Program-made: the position numbers and the translations under genes
The notes under the pieces: generated by a model
Databases searched by the model: none
Told to the model about the DNA's origin: nothing
Seen by the model: the letters and a program-made list of their open reading frames with translations, nothing else
In this document: piece by piece, positions 1 through 8,693 of the stretch
Layout: each line of letters opens with the position of its first letter
Numbering within the stretch: position 1 is the first letter of the stretch
Assembly: GCF_021026375.1 (NCBI RefSeq)
Contig: NZ_JAJNDB010000001.1
Coordinates: 2,046,001-2,110,000, forward strand
Length of the DNA stretch: 64,000 nucleotides
DNA from: Actinomycetospora endophytica
GTDB taxonomy: Bacteria; Actinomycetota; Actinomycetes; Mycobacteriales; Pseudonocardiaceae
Direction: 5' to 3'

Positions 1-816
1 CAGGTCACCCTGGTCCAGCACGGTGACCGCCTGATCCCCGCGACCGAGGCCGAGGCCGGCCGTCGGGTCCAGGCCGCCCTGGAGGCGGACGGCGTCGACG
101 TCCGGCTGGGGACGTCGATGACGGCGGTGCGCCGGGACGGGGCAGACGTCGTGGCGACGCTGGACGACGGCTCCGAGGTGCGCGGCGCGGAACTGCTCGT
201 CGCCGCGGGCCGCCGGTCCACCACCGACGACCTGGGCCTCGAGACGGTGGGCCTGCCGCCGGGCCGCCCGCTCGGCGCCGACGACACCACGACGGTGCTG
301 GGCGACTGGCTCTACGCCGTCGGCGACGCCAGCACGGGCGCGAAGCTGACCCACATGGGCAAGTACCAGGCGCGGATCTGCGCGGACGTGATCGTCGCGC
401 GGGCGCACGGCAAGGAGCTCGGCGGCCGGTACTCCCACCACGCCGCGACGGCCGAGCACACCGCCGTCCCGCAGGTGATCTTCACGGATCCGCAGGTCGC
501 CGCGGTCGGCCACAGCGAGGCGTCCGCCCGGGACTCCGGCCTGCCGGTCCGCGCGGTGAGCTTCGAGATCGGCAACACCGCGGGCGGGTCCCTGCAGGCC
601 GACGGGTACGACGGGTTCGCGTCGATCGTCGTCGACACCGAGCGCGAGGTGATCGTCGGCGCGACCTTCGTCGGTCAGGACGTCGCGGACATGGTCCACG
701 GCGCGACGATCGCGATCGTCGGCGAGGTCCCGCTGTCGCGGCTGTGGCACGCGGTGCCCTCGTTCCCGACGATGAGCGAGGTCTGGCTCCGGCTGTTGGA
801 GACGTACGGGCTGTAG
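1..816 (+). CDS. FAD/NAD(P)-dependent disulfide-type oxidoreductase, C-terminal part
   Basis: The frame is open from the first base, so the N-terminus, including the FAD GxGxxG and the redox-active cysteines, lies outside the window. What remains is the end of the NAD(P) domain, the second FAD contact (YAVGDAS around base 315) and the dimerisation domain, with the family signature FTDPQVAAVG. This is the mercuric reductase/dihydrolipoamide dehydrogenase/mycothione reductase superfamily. The substrate cannot be told without the missing half. A related complete enzyme lies at 14779-16152. The stop codon abuts a long palindrome at 816-887. Confidence 0.85.
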   Translation, partial: QVTLVQHGDRLIPATEAEAGRRVQAALEADGVDVRLGTSMTAVRRDGADVVATLDDGSEVRGAELLVAAGRRSTTDDLGLETVGLPPGRPLGADDTTTVLGDWLYAVGDASTGAKLTHMGKYQARICADVIVARAHGKELGGRYSHHAATAEHTAVPQVIFTDPQVAAVGHSEASARDSGLPVRAVSFEIGNTAGGSLQADGYDGFASIVVDTEREVIVGATFVGQDVADMVHGATIAIVGEVPLSRLWHAVPSFPTMSEVWLRLLETYGL

Positions 817-887
817 GTGCGCTCCGCGCCTGTGAGCACTAATTGACGCTATGGCATCAATTTGTGCTCACGAGCGCGCAGCGCACC
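816..887. repeat. Long imperfect palindrome at a convergent gene junction
   Basis: The left arm starts at the last base of the TAG stop of the upstream gene (GGTGCGCTCCGCGC, then TGTGAGCAC, then AATTGA). The right arm ends at 887 and is its near-perfect complement. The tip holds about eight unpaired bases. The right arm also encodes the last codons and stop of the opposite-strand methyltransferase. There is no T-run, so it could work as a bidirectional terminator, but it also resembles the other palindromes in this window. Confidence 0.75.
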
Positions 888-1485
888 TCCCCAGGACGAC
901 GTGGTTCAGCACCGAAGGCCCCGGGATGGCCACCGCCTCCAGCGAGGTGAAGGTGAACCCGGCCCGCTCCACCCGTCCGGCGATGTCCCGCTCCAGGTGG
1001 CAACCGGCGAACAGCCGCTGCTGCATCCCGGTGAGCCGGTGCTGCCAGCGGGCCACGGCCGGGTTCGGCGAGAGCCCGTGGTCGAGGATCAGGAACACCC
1101 CGTCCGGGCGCAGGACCCGCCGCACCTCGGCCAGCGCGGTGTCCAGGTCGGGGATGGTGCACAGCGTGAAGGTGCTGACGACGGTGTCGGCCGCGTCGTC
1201 GGCCAGCGGCAGCGCGGCCCCGTCGAGCCCGACGTGCTCCACCGGGACGGCCGCCGCCGCGATCCGCGGTGCAGCCAGCCGCCGCGCCGTCGTCGAGGGC
1301 TCGACCGCGAGCACCCGGGTGACCGCGGGCGGCAGCAGCGGCAGGTTCGGCGCGGACCCCGAGCCGAGGTCCACGACGACGCTGTGCGCCGGGGCCAGCG
1401 CCCGCTCGCGCAGCCGGCGGACCGGCGGGCGGCCCAGCGCGAGGTCGGTGACACGGGGGACGACCTGCTCGGACCAGACACCCAC
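868..1485 (-). CDS. Class I SAM-dependent methyltransferase
   Basis: About 205 residues with a Rossmann-type methyltransferase core. Motif I is VVDLGSGSAPNL, the acidic loop is LAVEPS, and the later strands are ADTVVSTFTLCTI and VLRPDGVFLILDHG. This layout matches UbiE/MenG- and Methyltransf_11-type small-molecule methyltransferases; the substrate is unknown. The frame is open upstream to 1740, but I place the start at GTG 1485 because a TAGCGT box lies seven bases before it on the minus strand, as in a leaderless transcript. GTG 1494 is the alternative. It is divergent from the serine hydrolase, and its last codons lie within the palindrome at 816-887. Confidence 0.8.
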   Translation of the reverse strand: MGVWSEQVVPRVTDLALGRPPVRRLRERALAPAHSVVVDLGSGSAPNLPLLPPAVTRVLAVEPSTTARRLAAPRIAAAAVPVEHVGLDGAALPLADDAADTVVSTFTLCTIPDLDTALAEVRRVLRPDGVFLILDHGLSPNPAVARWQHRLTGMQQRLFAGCHLERDIAGRVERAGFTFTSLEAVAIPGPSVLNHVVLGRCAARS

Positions 1486-1492
1486 GCCGTCC

Positions 1493-1498
1493 ACGCTA
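1493..1498 (-). promoter_or_regulatory. Candidate -10 box (TAGCGT) of a leaderless mRNA
   Basis: A TANNNT hexamer sits seven bases upstream of GTG 1485 on the minus strand, with no Shine-Dalgarno sequence between. This is the usual arrangement for actinobacterial leaderless genes. The role is inferred from spacing only. Confidence 0.4.
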
Positions 1499-1555
1499 AC
1501 GGTCGGTCCGGCGCGCCTATGATCACGCCGCTCACCGCCGGTGGAGGGACGCCCG

Positions 1556-2899
1556 ATGCTCGACAGCACCGCCCACGCGCTGGACCACCGGCTCGCCGTC
1601 GAGCAGTCCCGGGGGCGCGCGCCGTCGATGGCCGGGGCCGTGGTGCGCGGCGGCAAGACGGTGTGGACCGGCGCCCGCGGCCGCGTCGACGGCGCCGTCC
1701 CGACGCCGGACACCCAGTACCGGATCGGGTCGATCACCAAGACCTTCGTCGCCGTGCTCGTGCTGCGCCTGCGTGAGGAGGGGCTGCTGGGTCTCGACGA
1801 TCCGCTGGGTCGCCACCTCCCCGACGCGCCGCTGACCGACCCGACGATCGCACAGCTGCTCGCGCACTCCTCCGGGCTCGCCGCCGAGACCGGGACGCCG
1901 TGGTGGGAACGCTCCGACGGCGCCGTCCGCCCGGACCTCGCGAGCCTCGTCGCGGTGCCGCCGCTCCGGGGGCCCGGTCGGCGGCACCACTACTCGAACG
2001 TCGGGTTCGCGCTGCTCGGGGCGCTGGTCGGGCGGCTGCGCGGCGGCTCCTGGACCGAGGCGCTGCAGACGGAGATCCTCGACCCGCTCGGGATGGGGCG
2101 CACCACCTACGACCCGGCGGCGCCGCACGCGTCGGGCTGGGCGGTGCACCCGTGGGCGGACGCGCTGCTCCCCGAGCCCGCCGAGGACGCCGGGCTGATG
2201 GCGCCCGCCGGGCAGCTGTGGTCCACCACCGCCGACCTCGGCCGCTACGGCGCCTTCCTGCTGCACGGCGACGACCGGGTCCTGCCGCCCGCCGTCCTCG
2301 AGGAGATGCGCGCCCCGTCGTCACCCTCGGAGCCCGGCTCGCCGCTGTCCTCCCAGGGCCTCGGGCTCCAGCTGCTGCGCCACGGCTCCCGGGACCTCGC
2401 GGGCCACACCGGGTCGATGCCCGGCTTCCTCGCCACGCTGTGGGTCGACCCGGCCGAGGACCTCGCCGGCGTGGTGTTCGCCAACGCCACCTCGGGGCCG
2501 GCGATCGGGACGACGGTGGCGGAGCTGCTCGCCACGGTCGCCGATCGTGAGCCCCGACTGCCCGCGGAGTGGGTGCCCGCCGCCCCCGATCCGGCGCTGC
2601 TGGCGCTGACCGGCCCCTGGTACTGGGGCTCGGCGCCGGTCGCGCTGCGGGCGCAGGGCACCGACCAGCTCACGATCGGCGGGCTGGGCGGCGGCGGGCG
2701 GGCCTCGCGCTTCCGGCGCGGCGCCGACGGGAGCTGGATCGGGCTGGACGGCTACTACGCGGGCGAGACCCTGCGGGTGGTCCACGACCCCGACGGGTCG
2801 GTGAGCCACCTCGACCTCGGCAGCTTCGTGTTCACCCGCGAGCCCTACGCGCCTGCGGACGTGGTGCCCGGTGAGGTGGATCCGGCCGGCTGGCGATGA
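1556..2899 (+). CDS. Beta-lactamase-fold serine hydrolase (class C/CubicO family)
   Basis: 447 residues. All three active-site elements of the class C beta-lactamase/DD-peptidase/esterase family are present: SxxK as SITK at residues 59-62 (nucleophile Ser59), the Tyr-x-Asn motif as YSN, and HTG near residue 290 in place of KTG. About 110 residues follow the catalytic domain and look like a small beta-sandwich. No signal peptide is evident, so a cytoplasmic esterase or peptidase role is more likely than antibiotic resistance. The start is ATG 1556, with GGAGGG eight bases upstream. GTG 1541 is also in frame but lies before that ribosome site. The stop codon lies in the palindrome at 2896-2979. 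Confidence 0.85.
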   Translation: MLDSTAHALDHRLAVEQSRGRAPSMAGAVVRGGKTVWTGARGRVDGAVPTPDTQYRIGSITKTFVAVLVLRLREEGLLGLDDPLGRHLPDAPLTDPTIAQLLAHSSGLAAETGTPWWERSDGAVRPDLASLVAVPPLRGPGRRHHYSNVGFALLGALVGRLRGGSWTEALQTEILDPLGMGRTTYDPAAPHASGWAVHPWADALLPEPAEDAGLMAPAGQLWSTTADLGRYGAFLLHGDDRVLPPAVLEEMRAPSSPSEPGSPLSSQGLGLQLLRHGSRDLAGHTGSMPGFLATLWVDPAEDLAGVVFANATSGPAIGTTVAELLATVADREPRLPAEWVPAAPDPALLALTGPWYWGSAPVALRAQGTDQLTIGGLGGGGRASRFRRGADGSWIGLDGYYAGETLRVVHDPDGSVSHLDLGSFVFTREPYAPADVVPGEVDPAGWR

Positions 2900-2979
2900 G
2901 TTCGGCCTCCGGCCCTGTGCGTGCGTTTCCGTGTTCAGACACGGAAACGCACGCACGAGGCCGGAGGCCGAACGCTCAT
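2896..2979. repeat. Long palindrome overlapping a stop codon
   Basis: Two arms of about 40 bases are almost perfect complements around a TCAG loop (2935-2938). The arms carry TTCGGCCTCCGGCC and GTGCGTGCGTTTCCGTGT. The stop codon of the upstream serine hydrolase is inside the left arm. The second segment of the arm recurs in the palindrome at 12201-12288, so the two are related. A terminator role is likely, although no T-run follows. Confidence 0.8.
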
Positions 2980-3054
2980 CCCGTGGGGGTGAGCGTGCTC
3001 CCTCCTTCGGTCCGTGGCCCCCGATCCGCGCCCCACTCTTGATACGACTTCCTG

Positions 3055-4284
3055 ATGGACCCGACCGCCGTGCCACGGACCCAGGACCGGATGAGCCACG
3101 ACGTGTGGCTGCCGGACGAGACCGTGGAGCTCCGGGGCCGGGCGCGGGAGGCCGTCGAGAAGCACCTCGCGCCGGTGGCCCGCGAGATCGGGGCACGGGA
3201 GGAGTCGCGGGACTCGTTCGCCTGGGACGCCTTCCGGGGGCTCGCGTCGGAAGGGCTGTTCGCGGTGCCCTTCGCCGAACCGTTCGGTCCCGGACTCGAT
3301 CACCCGATGCTCGGGGTCTGCACGGTCACCGAGGAGATCGCCTACCACTCGTCGTCGATGGCCGGTGTCTACGACGGCCAGGCGATCCTCGTCCCGCAGA
3401 CACTGCACCACGCCGCCCCGGAGCTGCGCGAGCGTCTCATCCCTCAGCTGACCTCGGGAGAGACGTCGTTCTCGTTCGCGACCACCGAGCCCGAGACCAG
3501 CTCCGATCTCACGGCGGAGCGGATGACGACGGTGGCCACCCGCACCGACGACGGGTTCCGGGTCAGCGGGCGGAAGCGCTGGATCACCAACAGCGTCGTC
3601 GCGGGCTGGGTGTCGGTGCTGGTCCGCGCCGAGGAGACCGACCGGGCGGCGATGCTGCTGGTCGACCTGGGATCGCCCGGGATCCGGATCGGCGAGCCGG
3701 ACCTGAAGATGGGTCATCGCGGGCAGATCACCGCGGACATCGTGTTCGACGACGTGCACGTGCCGGCCGCGAACCTGCTCGGCGAGTGGGGCAACGGGCT
3801 CGGGGTCGCGCTGGGGTCACTGGTCCGGGGCCGGATCGGTATCGGGGCCGCCGGGGTTGGGGTCGCGCAGGCCGCGCTCGACCTCGCCGTCGAACGGCTC
3901 CGCACCCGGCAGGTCTTCGGGGGCCCGCTCGGGGCGATGCAGCACTGGCAGTTCACGCTCGCGCGGCGCGCCACCGAGATCGAGTCCGCCCGGACGCTGT
4001 ACCAGAAGGCGGCCACGCTGCTCGACCGCGGCGACCGCTCCGCGATGCCCGAGGCGGCGATGGCCAAGGAGGCCGGCACGCGGCTGGCCAACGACCTGGT
4101 CCGCGAGGCCATCCAGATCCACGGCGCCGTCGGGTTCGCCCGTCAGGTCTCCGAGAGCGGCGAGTCGGTGCGGCTCGAGGAGATGTACCGCGACGCCAAG
4201 ATTCTCGAGATCTTCGAGGGCGCCAACGAGCTGCAGAACTGGATCATCGCCCGTCAGCTCATCGGCCGGGACGTCACCGGGTGA
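3055..4284 (+). CDS. Acyl-CoA dehydrogenase family protein
   Basis: 409 residues with the full acyl-CoA dehydrogenase plan: an N-terminal helical domain, a middle beta domain (SFATTEPETSSD and RKRWITN), and a C-terminal four-helix domain with RQVFGGPLGAMQHWQ and the FEGANELQ segment. The enzyme oxidises an acyl-CoA or related thioester with FAD. The exact substrate and the catalytic base position are not assignable by eye. ATG 3055 has little ribosome-site complementarity but has TACGAC six bases upstream, a near-TANNNT box. ATG 3091, preceded by AGGA, is an alternative start. The stop overlaps the start of the TetR gene by GTGA, which suggests one transcript. Confidence 0.85.
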   Translation: MDPTAVPRTQDRMSHDVWLPDETVELRGRAREAVEKHLAPVAREIGAREESRDSFAWDAFRGLASEGLFAVPFAEPFGPGLDHPMLGVCTVTEEIAYHSSSMAGVYDGQAILVPQTLHHAAPELRERLIPQLTSGETSFSFATTEPETSSDLTAERMTTVATRTDDGFRVSGRKRWITNSVVAGWVSVLVRAEETDRAAMLLVDLGSPGIRIGEPDLKMGHRGQITADIVFDDVHVPAANLLGEWGNGLGVALGSLVRGRIGIGAAGVGVAQAALDLAVERLRTRQVFGGPLGAMQHWQFTLARRATEIESARTLYQKAATLLDRGDRSAMPEAAMAKEAGTRLANDLVREAIQIHGAVGFARQVSESGESVRLEEMYRDAKILEIFEGANELQNWIIARQLIGRDVTG

Positions 4285-4931
4285 GCCTGGCGCCCGGCGG
4301 CGCGACGCGGGCGGCACTGCTGGACGCCGCCGAGACCTGCCTGGAGCGGTTCGGCGCCGAGAAGATGCTGATGAACGACGTCGCCCGCGAGGCGGGATTC
4401 TCCCGGCCGACGCTGTACCGCTACTTCGCCGACCGCGAAGCGCTGATCCGGGGCGTGCGCTCGAGGCACTCGGAGCGCGTCGCCCGGCGGGCTCTCCGGC
4501 ACATCGCGAGGCAGCGAACGCTGGAGGACAAGATCGTCGAGGGGCTCATGTTCCTCATCGAGCACGGTCGCGCCGGTGCCCACCTCCCGGCGAACCCCGG
4601 GACGGCCCGGGCGATCGCGGACCGGGTCTGGATCCCGGTGCTCGGTGAAGCAGGTCTCGGCGACGACGACCACCTCGACGAGGCGCTGGACTGGCTGGCC
4701 CATCTGAACCTGCAGATGGCTGCGCACGTCGAGGGTCACGACGACACGGATGCCCGGGTCCGTGTCCGCGCCCTGATCCGGCGCTTCGTGCTGCCGGCGT
4801 TCATCGCCCCTCCCCCGGAGGCCCTCCCCGGAACTCCTCACCGTCTGCCGGGCCGTACTCGGTCGGGCCGAGGTCACAGCGGCCCGCAGTCGTGCGTGTC
4901 CGGTCACCGCCGGTCGTTCCATCCCCCGTGA
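4281..4931 (+). CDS. TetR/AcrR-family transcriptional regulator
   Basis: 216 residues starting at GTG 4281, which overlaps the stop of the acyl-CoA dehydrogenase by four bases. The N-terminal helix-turn-helix is typical: RAALLDAAETCLERFG, then DVAREAGFSRPTLYRYFADR. The C-terminal half is the usual variable ligand-binding helical domain. The gene pairing suggests it controls the neighbouring dehydrogenase in response to an acyl-CoA or related ligand. The last 28 bases overlap the end of the convergent phosphofructokinase gene. Confidence 0.85.
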   Translation: MSLAPGGATRAALLDAAETCLERFGAEKMLMNDVAREAGFSRPTLYRYFADREALIRGVRSRHSERVARRALRHIARQRTLEDKIVEGLMFLIEHGRAGAHLPANPGTARAIADRVWIPVLGEAGLGDDDHLDEALDWLAHLNLQMAAHVEGHDDTDARVRVRALIRRFVLPAFIAPPPEALPGTPHRLPGRTRSGRGHSGPQSCVSGHRRSFHPP

Positions 4932-6262
4932 TGGGTGTCGATGCGGATGCCGTGCTCGTCGAGCCGGGTCGGTTGACGGGTCGCCTCGAGTACCGAGGCC
5001 CAGAGCTCGCCGGCGGGGTCGACGCGATGCGGTACCTCGGTCATCAGTGTCATGGGGACGAGTACGTACCGGCCTCGCCAGCGTGCGACCACGGCGCCGG
5101 TGCGCCCGGACATCGCGGCGTGGACCGCGGCGTGTGCGAGCAGCACGCAGTAGACGCTGTCGTAGGTGTCGGCGCGTACCGAGCGGATCGCGTAGCTCGG
5201 ATCGAGGTAGCGCATGACCGGCGAGTAACCGTGTGCGGTCAGGTCGGCCGTGACCCGGTCACGGACGAGCGGGCCGATGTCCTCGCCCTCGGCCCGGTGT
5301 TCCGGTCCGGCGCCCTCGGCGACCACCACCAGCGCGCGGCCCCGCCGATCGACGCAGTCGCGCACGGCGGCGAGGAGCCCGTTCTCGCCGGTCCAGGCGA
5401 AGGGGACCTCGGGGATGAGGACGAGGTCGACGTCGTTGACCGCGATGGCGGCGTAACAGGCGACGAAGCCGGCGTGGCGTCCCATCAGCTTCACGACCGA
5501 CACCCCGTGCCGGACGGAGAGGGCCTCGGCGTGCGCGGCATGCACGGTGTCCGCGGCGCGGGTGACGGCCGTGAGGAACCCGAAGCTCTGATCGATGAAG
5601 GGCAGGTCGTTGTCGATGGTCTTGGGCAGACCGACGACGGCGATGTCGCGGTCGCGACGCTCGATCTCCCCGACGATCTCCCGGGCCCCGGTCATGGTGC
5701 CGTCCCCGCCGATGACGAACAGCACGTCGATGCCGAGATGCTCGAGCGCGTCGACCATCTCGGACGGGTCCTGACGATCGCGTGAGGTGCCCAGGAACGT
5801 CCCGCCGGCTTGGTGGATCTCCTGCACCATCGACCCGGACAGCTCCACCGCGTCGTCACGGTAGGCCCGGGTGAGCCCGAGGTAGCCGTGTCGGATCCCG
5901 AGGATCCGTTCGACGCCGTACTGGCGCCGGAGCTGCTGCACCAGCCCGCGGATGACGTCGTTGAGGCCGGGGCAGAGACCCCCGCAGGTCACGATCGCGG
6001 CGGTGGTCGCCGCCGGGTCGAAGTAGATCTGACGGCGCGCGCGGGCGGGCTCGAAGCTCGGCGGCGGCCCCGCCGCGGGATCGCGTCCGGCGACCGCCCA
6101 CTCGGTGTCCTCCAGGAGCACCCGGTCATCGGGGTCGACGTGGCCCACCGGGCCGCCCTGCTCGAAGGCCTCGAACACCGGCGCCAGGGGCGATTCGACC
6201 GAGCAGGGTCCGAGAGTGGTGATCTCGCAGTCCGTGCGGGCGGGCGTCGGGCTGCTCGGCAC
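4904..6262 (-). CDS. 6-phosphofructokinase family protein (PfkA superfamily, long type)
   Basis: 452 residues, longer than the 320-residue E. coli enzyme. The nucleotide-binding glycines are CGGLCPGLN, and the phosphoryl-donor motif reads GGDGT, the version linked to ATP use (PPi enzymes usually have GGDD). The next motif is PKTIDND, with the lysine found in PPi and plant/trypanosome-type enzymes in place of the bacterial PGTIDND. MGRHAGF is the fructose 6-phosphate region. It therefore resembles the long ATP-dependent group. It phosphorylates fructose 6-phosphate in glycolysis, with the donor inferred from residues only. The start is GTG 6262, with GAGGGAG upstream. Confidence 0.85.
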   Translation of the reverse strand: MPSSPTPARTDCEITTLGPCSVESPLAPVFEAFEQGGPVGHVDPDDRVLLEDTEWAVAGRDPAAGPPPSFEPARARRQIYFDPAATTAAIVTCGGLCPGLNDVIRGLVQQLRRQYGVERILGIRHGYLGLTRAYRDDAVELSGSMVQEIHQAGGTFLGTSRDRQDPSEMVDALEHLGIDVLFVIGGDGTMTGAREIVGEIERRDRDIAVVGLPKTIDNDLPFIDQSFGFLTAVTRAADTVHAAHAEALSVRHGVSVVKLMGRHAGFVACYAAIAVNDVDLVLIPEVPFAWTGENGLLAAVRDCVDRRGRALVVVAEGAGPEHRAEGEDIGPLVRDRVTADLTAHGYSPVMRYLDPSYAIRSVRADTYDSVYCVLLAHAAVHAAMSGRTGAVVARWRGRYVLVPMTLMTEVPHRVDPAGELWASVLEATRQPTRLDEHGIRIDTHHGGWNDRR

Positions 6263-6386
6263 CGTTGTCGTCTCCCTCGTCGAACGTTCCGTCGTCCATC
6301 GCGACGCAACGGGAGCGGCACCATAGAACGGCCGGCAGGGCTACAAGGGATGACCACCGACCGCTCGTTCGGGAGATTCGGGCGAG

Positions 6387-7964
6387 TCAGAACCGGTCCG
6401 GATCGGCGCGCTCCCAGTCGTCGACCCATCCCATCGGCGGCTCCGCCAAGAGCTGACCGGGCCGCAGCCACTCGTAGAGCTCCGCGTAGGAGCGGGTGTC
6501 GGTGGGGGAGACCCGGCGACGGAGCATCCGCGGGTGCAGCTCGCCGGGGCACGTCGCGCCGAGCGAGGCCATCATCCGGGTCGCCTCGGCGACGGTCGCC
6601 CGCTGGTAGCGGTGCACCCGGTGGGTCTTGTCCTCCACGTCGAGCGCCCGCGCCCGCTTCGGGTCCTGGGTGGCGACGCCGACCGGGCAGTGGTTGGTGT
6701 GGCACCGCTGCGACTGGATGCAGCCGGTCGCCATCATCATCGCCCGCGCGGCGTTCGTGTAGTCCGCGCCCTGGATGATCCGCTTCACGACGTCCGAGCC
6801 CGTCGCGACCTTCCCCGCGGCCCCCACCCGCACCCGGTCGCGCAGCCCGGCGCCGACCAGGGCGTTGTGCACCAGCATCAGGCCTTCGGTGAGCGGGGTC
6901 CCGACGTGGTCCTCGTACTCCAGCGGCGCCGCACCGGTCCCGCCCTCGGAGCCGTCGACGACGATGAAGTCCGGTTCCGTCCCCTCGTCGAGCATCGCCT
7001 TCACGACGGCGAGGACGTCGACCCGGGTGCCGACGCACAGCTTGATCCCGGCAGGCTTCCCGCCCGCCAGCTCGCGGATCCGGGCCACGAACCGGATCAG
7101 CTCGCGCGGCGTCGCGAACGCGGGATGCCGCGACGGGCTGGTCACGGTCTTCCCGATCGGCACACCACGGGCCTCGGCGATCTCCGCGGTGACCTTCGCG
7201 CCGGGCAGCACGCCCCCGATCCCCGGCTTGGCGCCCTGCGAGAGCTTGAGCGACACGGCCTTGACCGCGTCGTGGGATGCCTTGTCGGCGAACTGGTCCG
7301 CGTCGAACCCGCCGTCGGGAAGGCGGGCCCCGAAGTAGCCGCTGCCGAGCTCCCAGATCAGGTCACCGCCGGCCTCGAGGTGGTAGCGCGACAGGCCGCC
7401 CTCGCCGGTGTCCTGGCAGAACCCGCCGAGCGCCGCGCCGCCGTTCATCGCCCGCACCGCGTTGGCCGAGAGGGAGCCGAAGCTCATCGCGGAGACGTTG
7501 AGCAGCGCCATGTCGTAGGGCTGCGAGCAGTCCGGACCGCCGACGCGGACCCGGGGCGGCCGCGGCGGCTCGTCGGCCGGGGCGGCGGAGTGGACGAGGA
7601 ACTCGTAGCCGACCGCGTTGACGTCGAGCTCCGTGCCGAAGGCCTTCTCCCCGGCGATGCCCTTGGCCCGCTCGTAGACGATCGTGCGGGTGTCGCGGTC
7701 GAACGGCCGGCCGTCGACATTGCGCTCGATGAAGTACTGCTGCAGCTCGGGCCGGATGCGCTCGAGCAGGAAGCGCAGGTGCCCGACGACGGGGTAGTTG
7801 CGCAGGAGCGAGTGCCGCCGCTGGAGCACGTCGTACACGCCGACGAGCAGCAGGACCCCGACCACGCCGAGGAGCACCCACCACGCCGCCGACCCGACCG
7901 CCGCCGCCAGCACGGTCAGCGCGCCGAGCACCACCAGGGTGCCGAGGATGAAGAAGGCGAGCAC
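6387..7964 (-). CDS. FMN-binding glutamate synthase-like protein (GltB2 domain), membrane-anchored
   Basis: 525 residues. Two hydrophobic segments fill residues 1-45, followed by a domain equivalent to the synthase domain of the large glutamate synthase subunit: SAMSFGSLS, CQDTGEGGLS, KLSQGAKPGIGG and DGSEGGTGAAP for FMN and substrate binding. Three cysteines in CIQSQRCHTNHCPVG fit a 3Fe-4S cluster. The glutaminase domain is absent, so it is one of the stand-alone FMN/Fe-S proteins of unknown electron partner found in many bacteria. The start is GTG 7964, preceded by TAGCGT and a six-base spacer without a ribosome site. It is followed 125 bases later by the phosphofructokinase gene on the same strand. 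Confidence 0.85.
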   Translation of the reverse strand: MLAFFILGTLVVLGALTVLAAAVGSAAWWVLLGVVGVLLLVGVYDVLQRRHSLLRNYPVVGHLRFLLERIRPELQQYFIERNVDGRPFDRDTRTIVYERAKGIAGEKAFGTELDVNAVGYEFLVHSAAPADEPPRPPRVRVGGPDCSQPYDMALLNVSAMSFGSLSANAVRAMNGGAALGGFCQDTGEGGLSRYHLEAGGDLIWELGSGYFGARLPDGGFDADQFADKASHDAVKAVSLKLSQGAKPGIGGVLPGAKVTAEIAEARGVPIGKTVTSPSRHPAFATPRELIRFVARIRELAGGKPAGIKLCVGTRVDVLAVVKAMLDEGTEPDFIVVDGSEGGTGAAPLEYEDHVGTPLTEGLMLVHNALVGAGLRDRVRVGAAGKVATGSDVVKRIIQGADYTNAARAMMMATGCIQSQRCHTNHCPVGVATQDPKRARALDVEDKTHRVHRYQRATVAEATRMMASLGATCPGELHPRMLRRRVSPTDTRSYAELYEWLRPGQLLAEPPMGWVDDWERADPDRF

Positions 7965-7970
7965 GTGATC

Positions 7971-7976
7971 ACGCTA
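7971..7976 (-). promoter_or_regulatory. Candidate -10 box (TAGCGT) of a leaderless mRNA
   Basis: On the minus strand TAGCGT is followed by GATCAC and then GTG 7964. The spacing fits transcription starting at or next to the start codon. It has the same layout as the boxes at 9498, 37233 and 49373. Confidence 0.45.
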
Positions 7977-8049
7977 GGGCCGGTACCGGCGGTGCCGCGC
8001 GGCGGAGCGGGGTCGCCCTGACGCCGGGCTCACGGGATCGCGGGCGGGG

Positions 8050-8349
8050 TCAGAAGTCCTGGCTGCTCTCGTAGGACGCGTCCGGGCCCGAGATCCGTGT
8101 GAGGTGCACCCGGCGGGACAGCCGGATGATCGGCCGGATCAGCAGTTCGACCGAGCCGGCGAGGAAGCACCAGGTGCCCGCGATCGTCGTCGAGTCCGAG
8201 AAGAACAGGACGCTGCCGACGATGAACCAGAGCGCGACGAAGATGTCGTTGACGATCGACAGCACCTCGTAGCGCCTGCGGATGATCAGCTCGTCGCGGC
8301 CGATGTGGATCGTCAGGGGACCCGGACCCGTGGTCATGGGCGCACGCAT
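8050..8349 (-). CDS. YrhK-domain small membrane protein
   Basis: About 99 residues. The motif IIRRRYEVLSIVNDIFVALW, followed by a second hydrophobic stretch (WCFLAGSVELLI), is characteristic of the YrhK domain family of two-helix membrane proteins, whose function is unknown. The frame stays open upstream through a palindrome to 8451, but that extension encodes no recognisable domain. I therefore start at ATG 8349, with GGGAG close upstream; ATG 8337 is an alternative. About 340 bases without a gene follow upstream (8350-8693) and consist largely of palindromes. Confidence 0.75.
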   Translation of the reverse strand: MRAPMTTGPGPLTIHIGRDELIIRRRYEVLSIVNDIFVALWFIVGSVLFFSDSTTIAGTWCFLAGSVELLIRPIIRLSRRVHLTRISGPDASYESSQDF

Positions 8350-8413
8350 GCTCCCGGCGGGCGCTCGTGGAGGGTTCCCTGCCCGTCGGTGCGTCGCGAT
8401 GATCGAGATCCGC

Positions 8414-8449
8414 GCGGCGGAACGCATCAGATCTGACGCGTTCCGCCGC
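8414..8449. repeat. Perfect 12-bp-arm palindrome upstream of the YrhK gene
   Basis: GCGGCGGAACGC and its exact complement flank a 12-base centre that contains TCAGATCTGA, itself a palindrome. It lies in the untranslated region before the YrhK gene and is weakly extended outward by GATC-rich sequence. Confidence 0.7.
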
Positions 8450-8505
8450 ACACTTCGGGATCACGATCTCGTGGCGGGCGCAGAGGGGCCGCTGACATCA
8501 CCGGC

Positions 8506-8662
8506 TCATGATCAGGGGCACGTGGCGCATCGGCGTCCGGCGTGGGACGTGCGTGGAGTGCCCCTCGTGATCGGGCTCGGCGAACTCGACTTGATCAGCA
8601 GCACGTGGCGCAGGATTCGAGCGTCTCGGCGCTGCCTGACGTGCCCCTCGTCGTCGGGCGGC
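8506..8662. repeat. Tandem pair of related inverted repeats in a gene-free stretch
   Basis: Two copies of a 60-70 base unit lie side by side. Each begins with GATCAG..GCACGTGGCGCA (at about 8510 and 8593) and ends with GTGCCCCTCGT (at about 8558 and 8641), which is partly complementary to the beginning. The result is one inverted repeat duplicated in tandem. I see no open frame of coding character in 8350-8693. Confidence 0.6.
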
Positions 8663-8693
8663 GGCACGCGGCGCCCCGGCACCAAGCCAGCCC

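Noticed and set aside
8349-8451. N-terminal extension of the YrhK protein
   Set aside because: The extension runs through a palindrome and shows no conserved sequence. A nearer ATG has a ribosome-like site.
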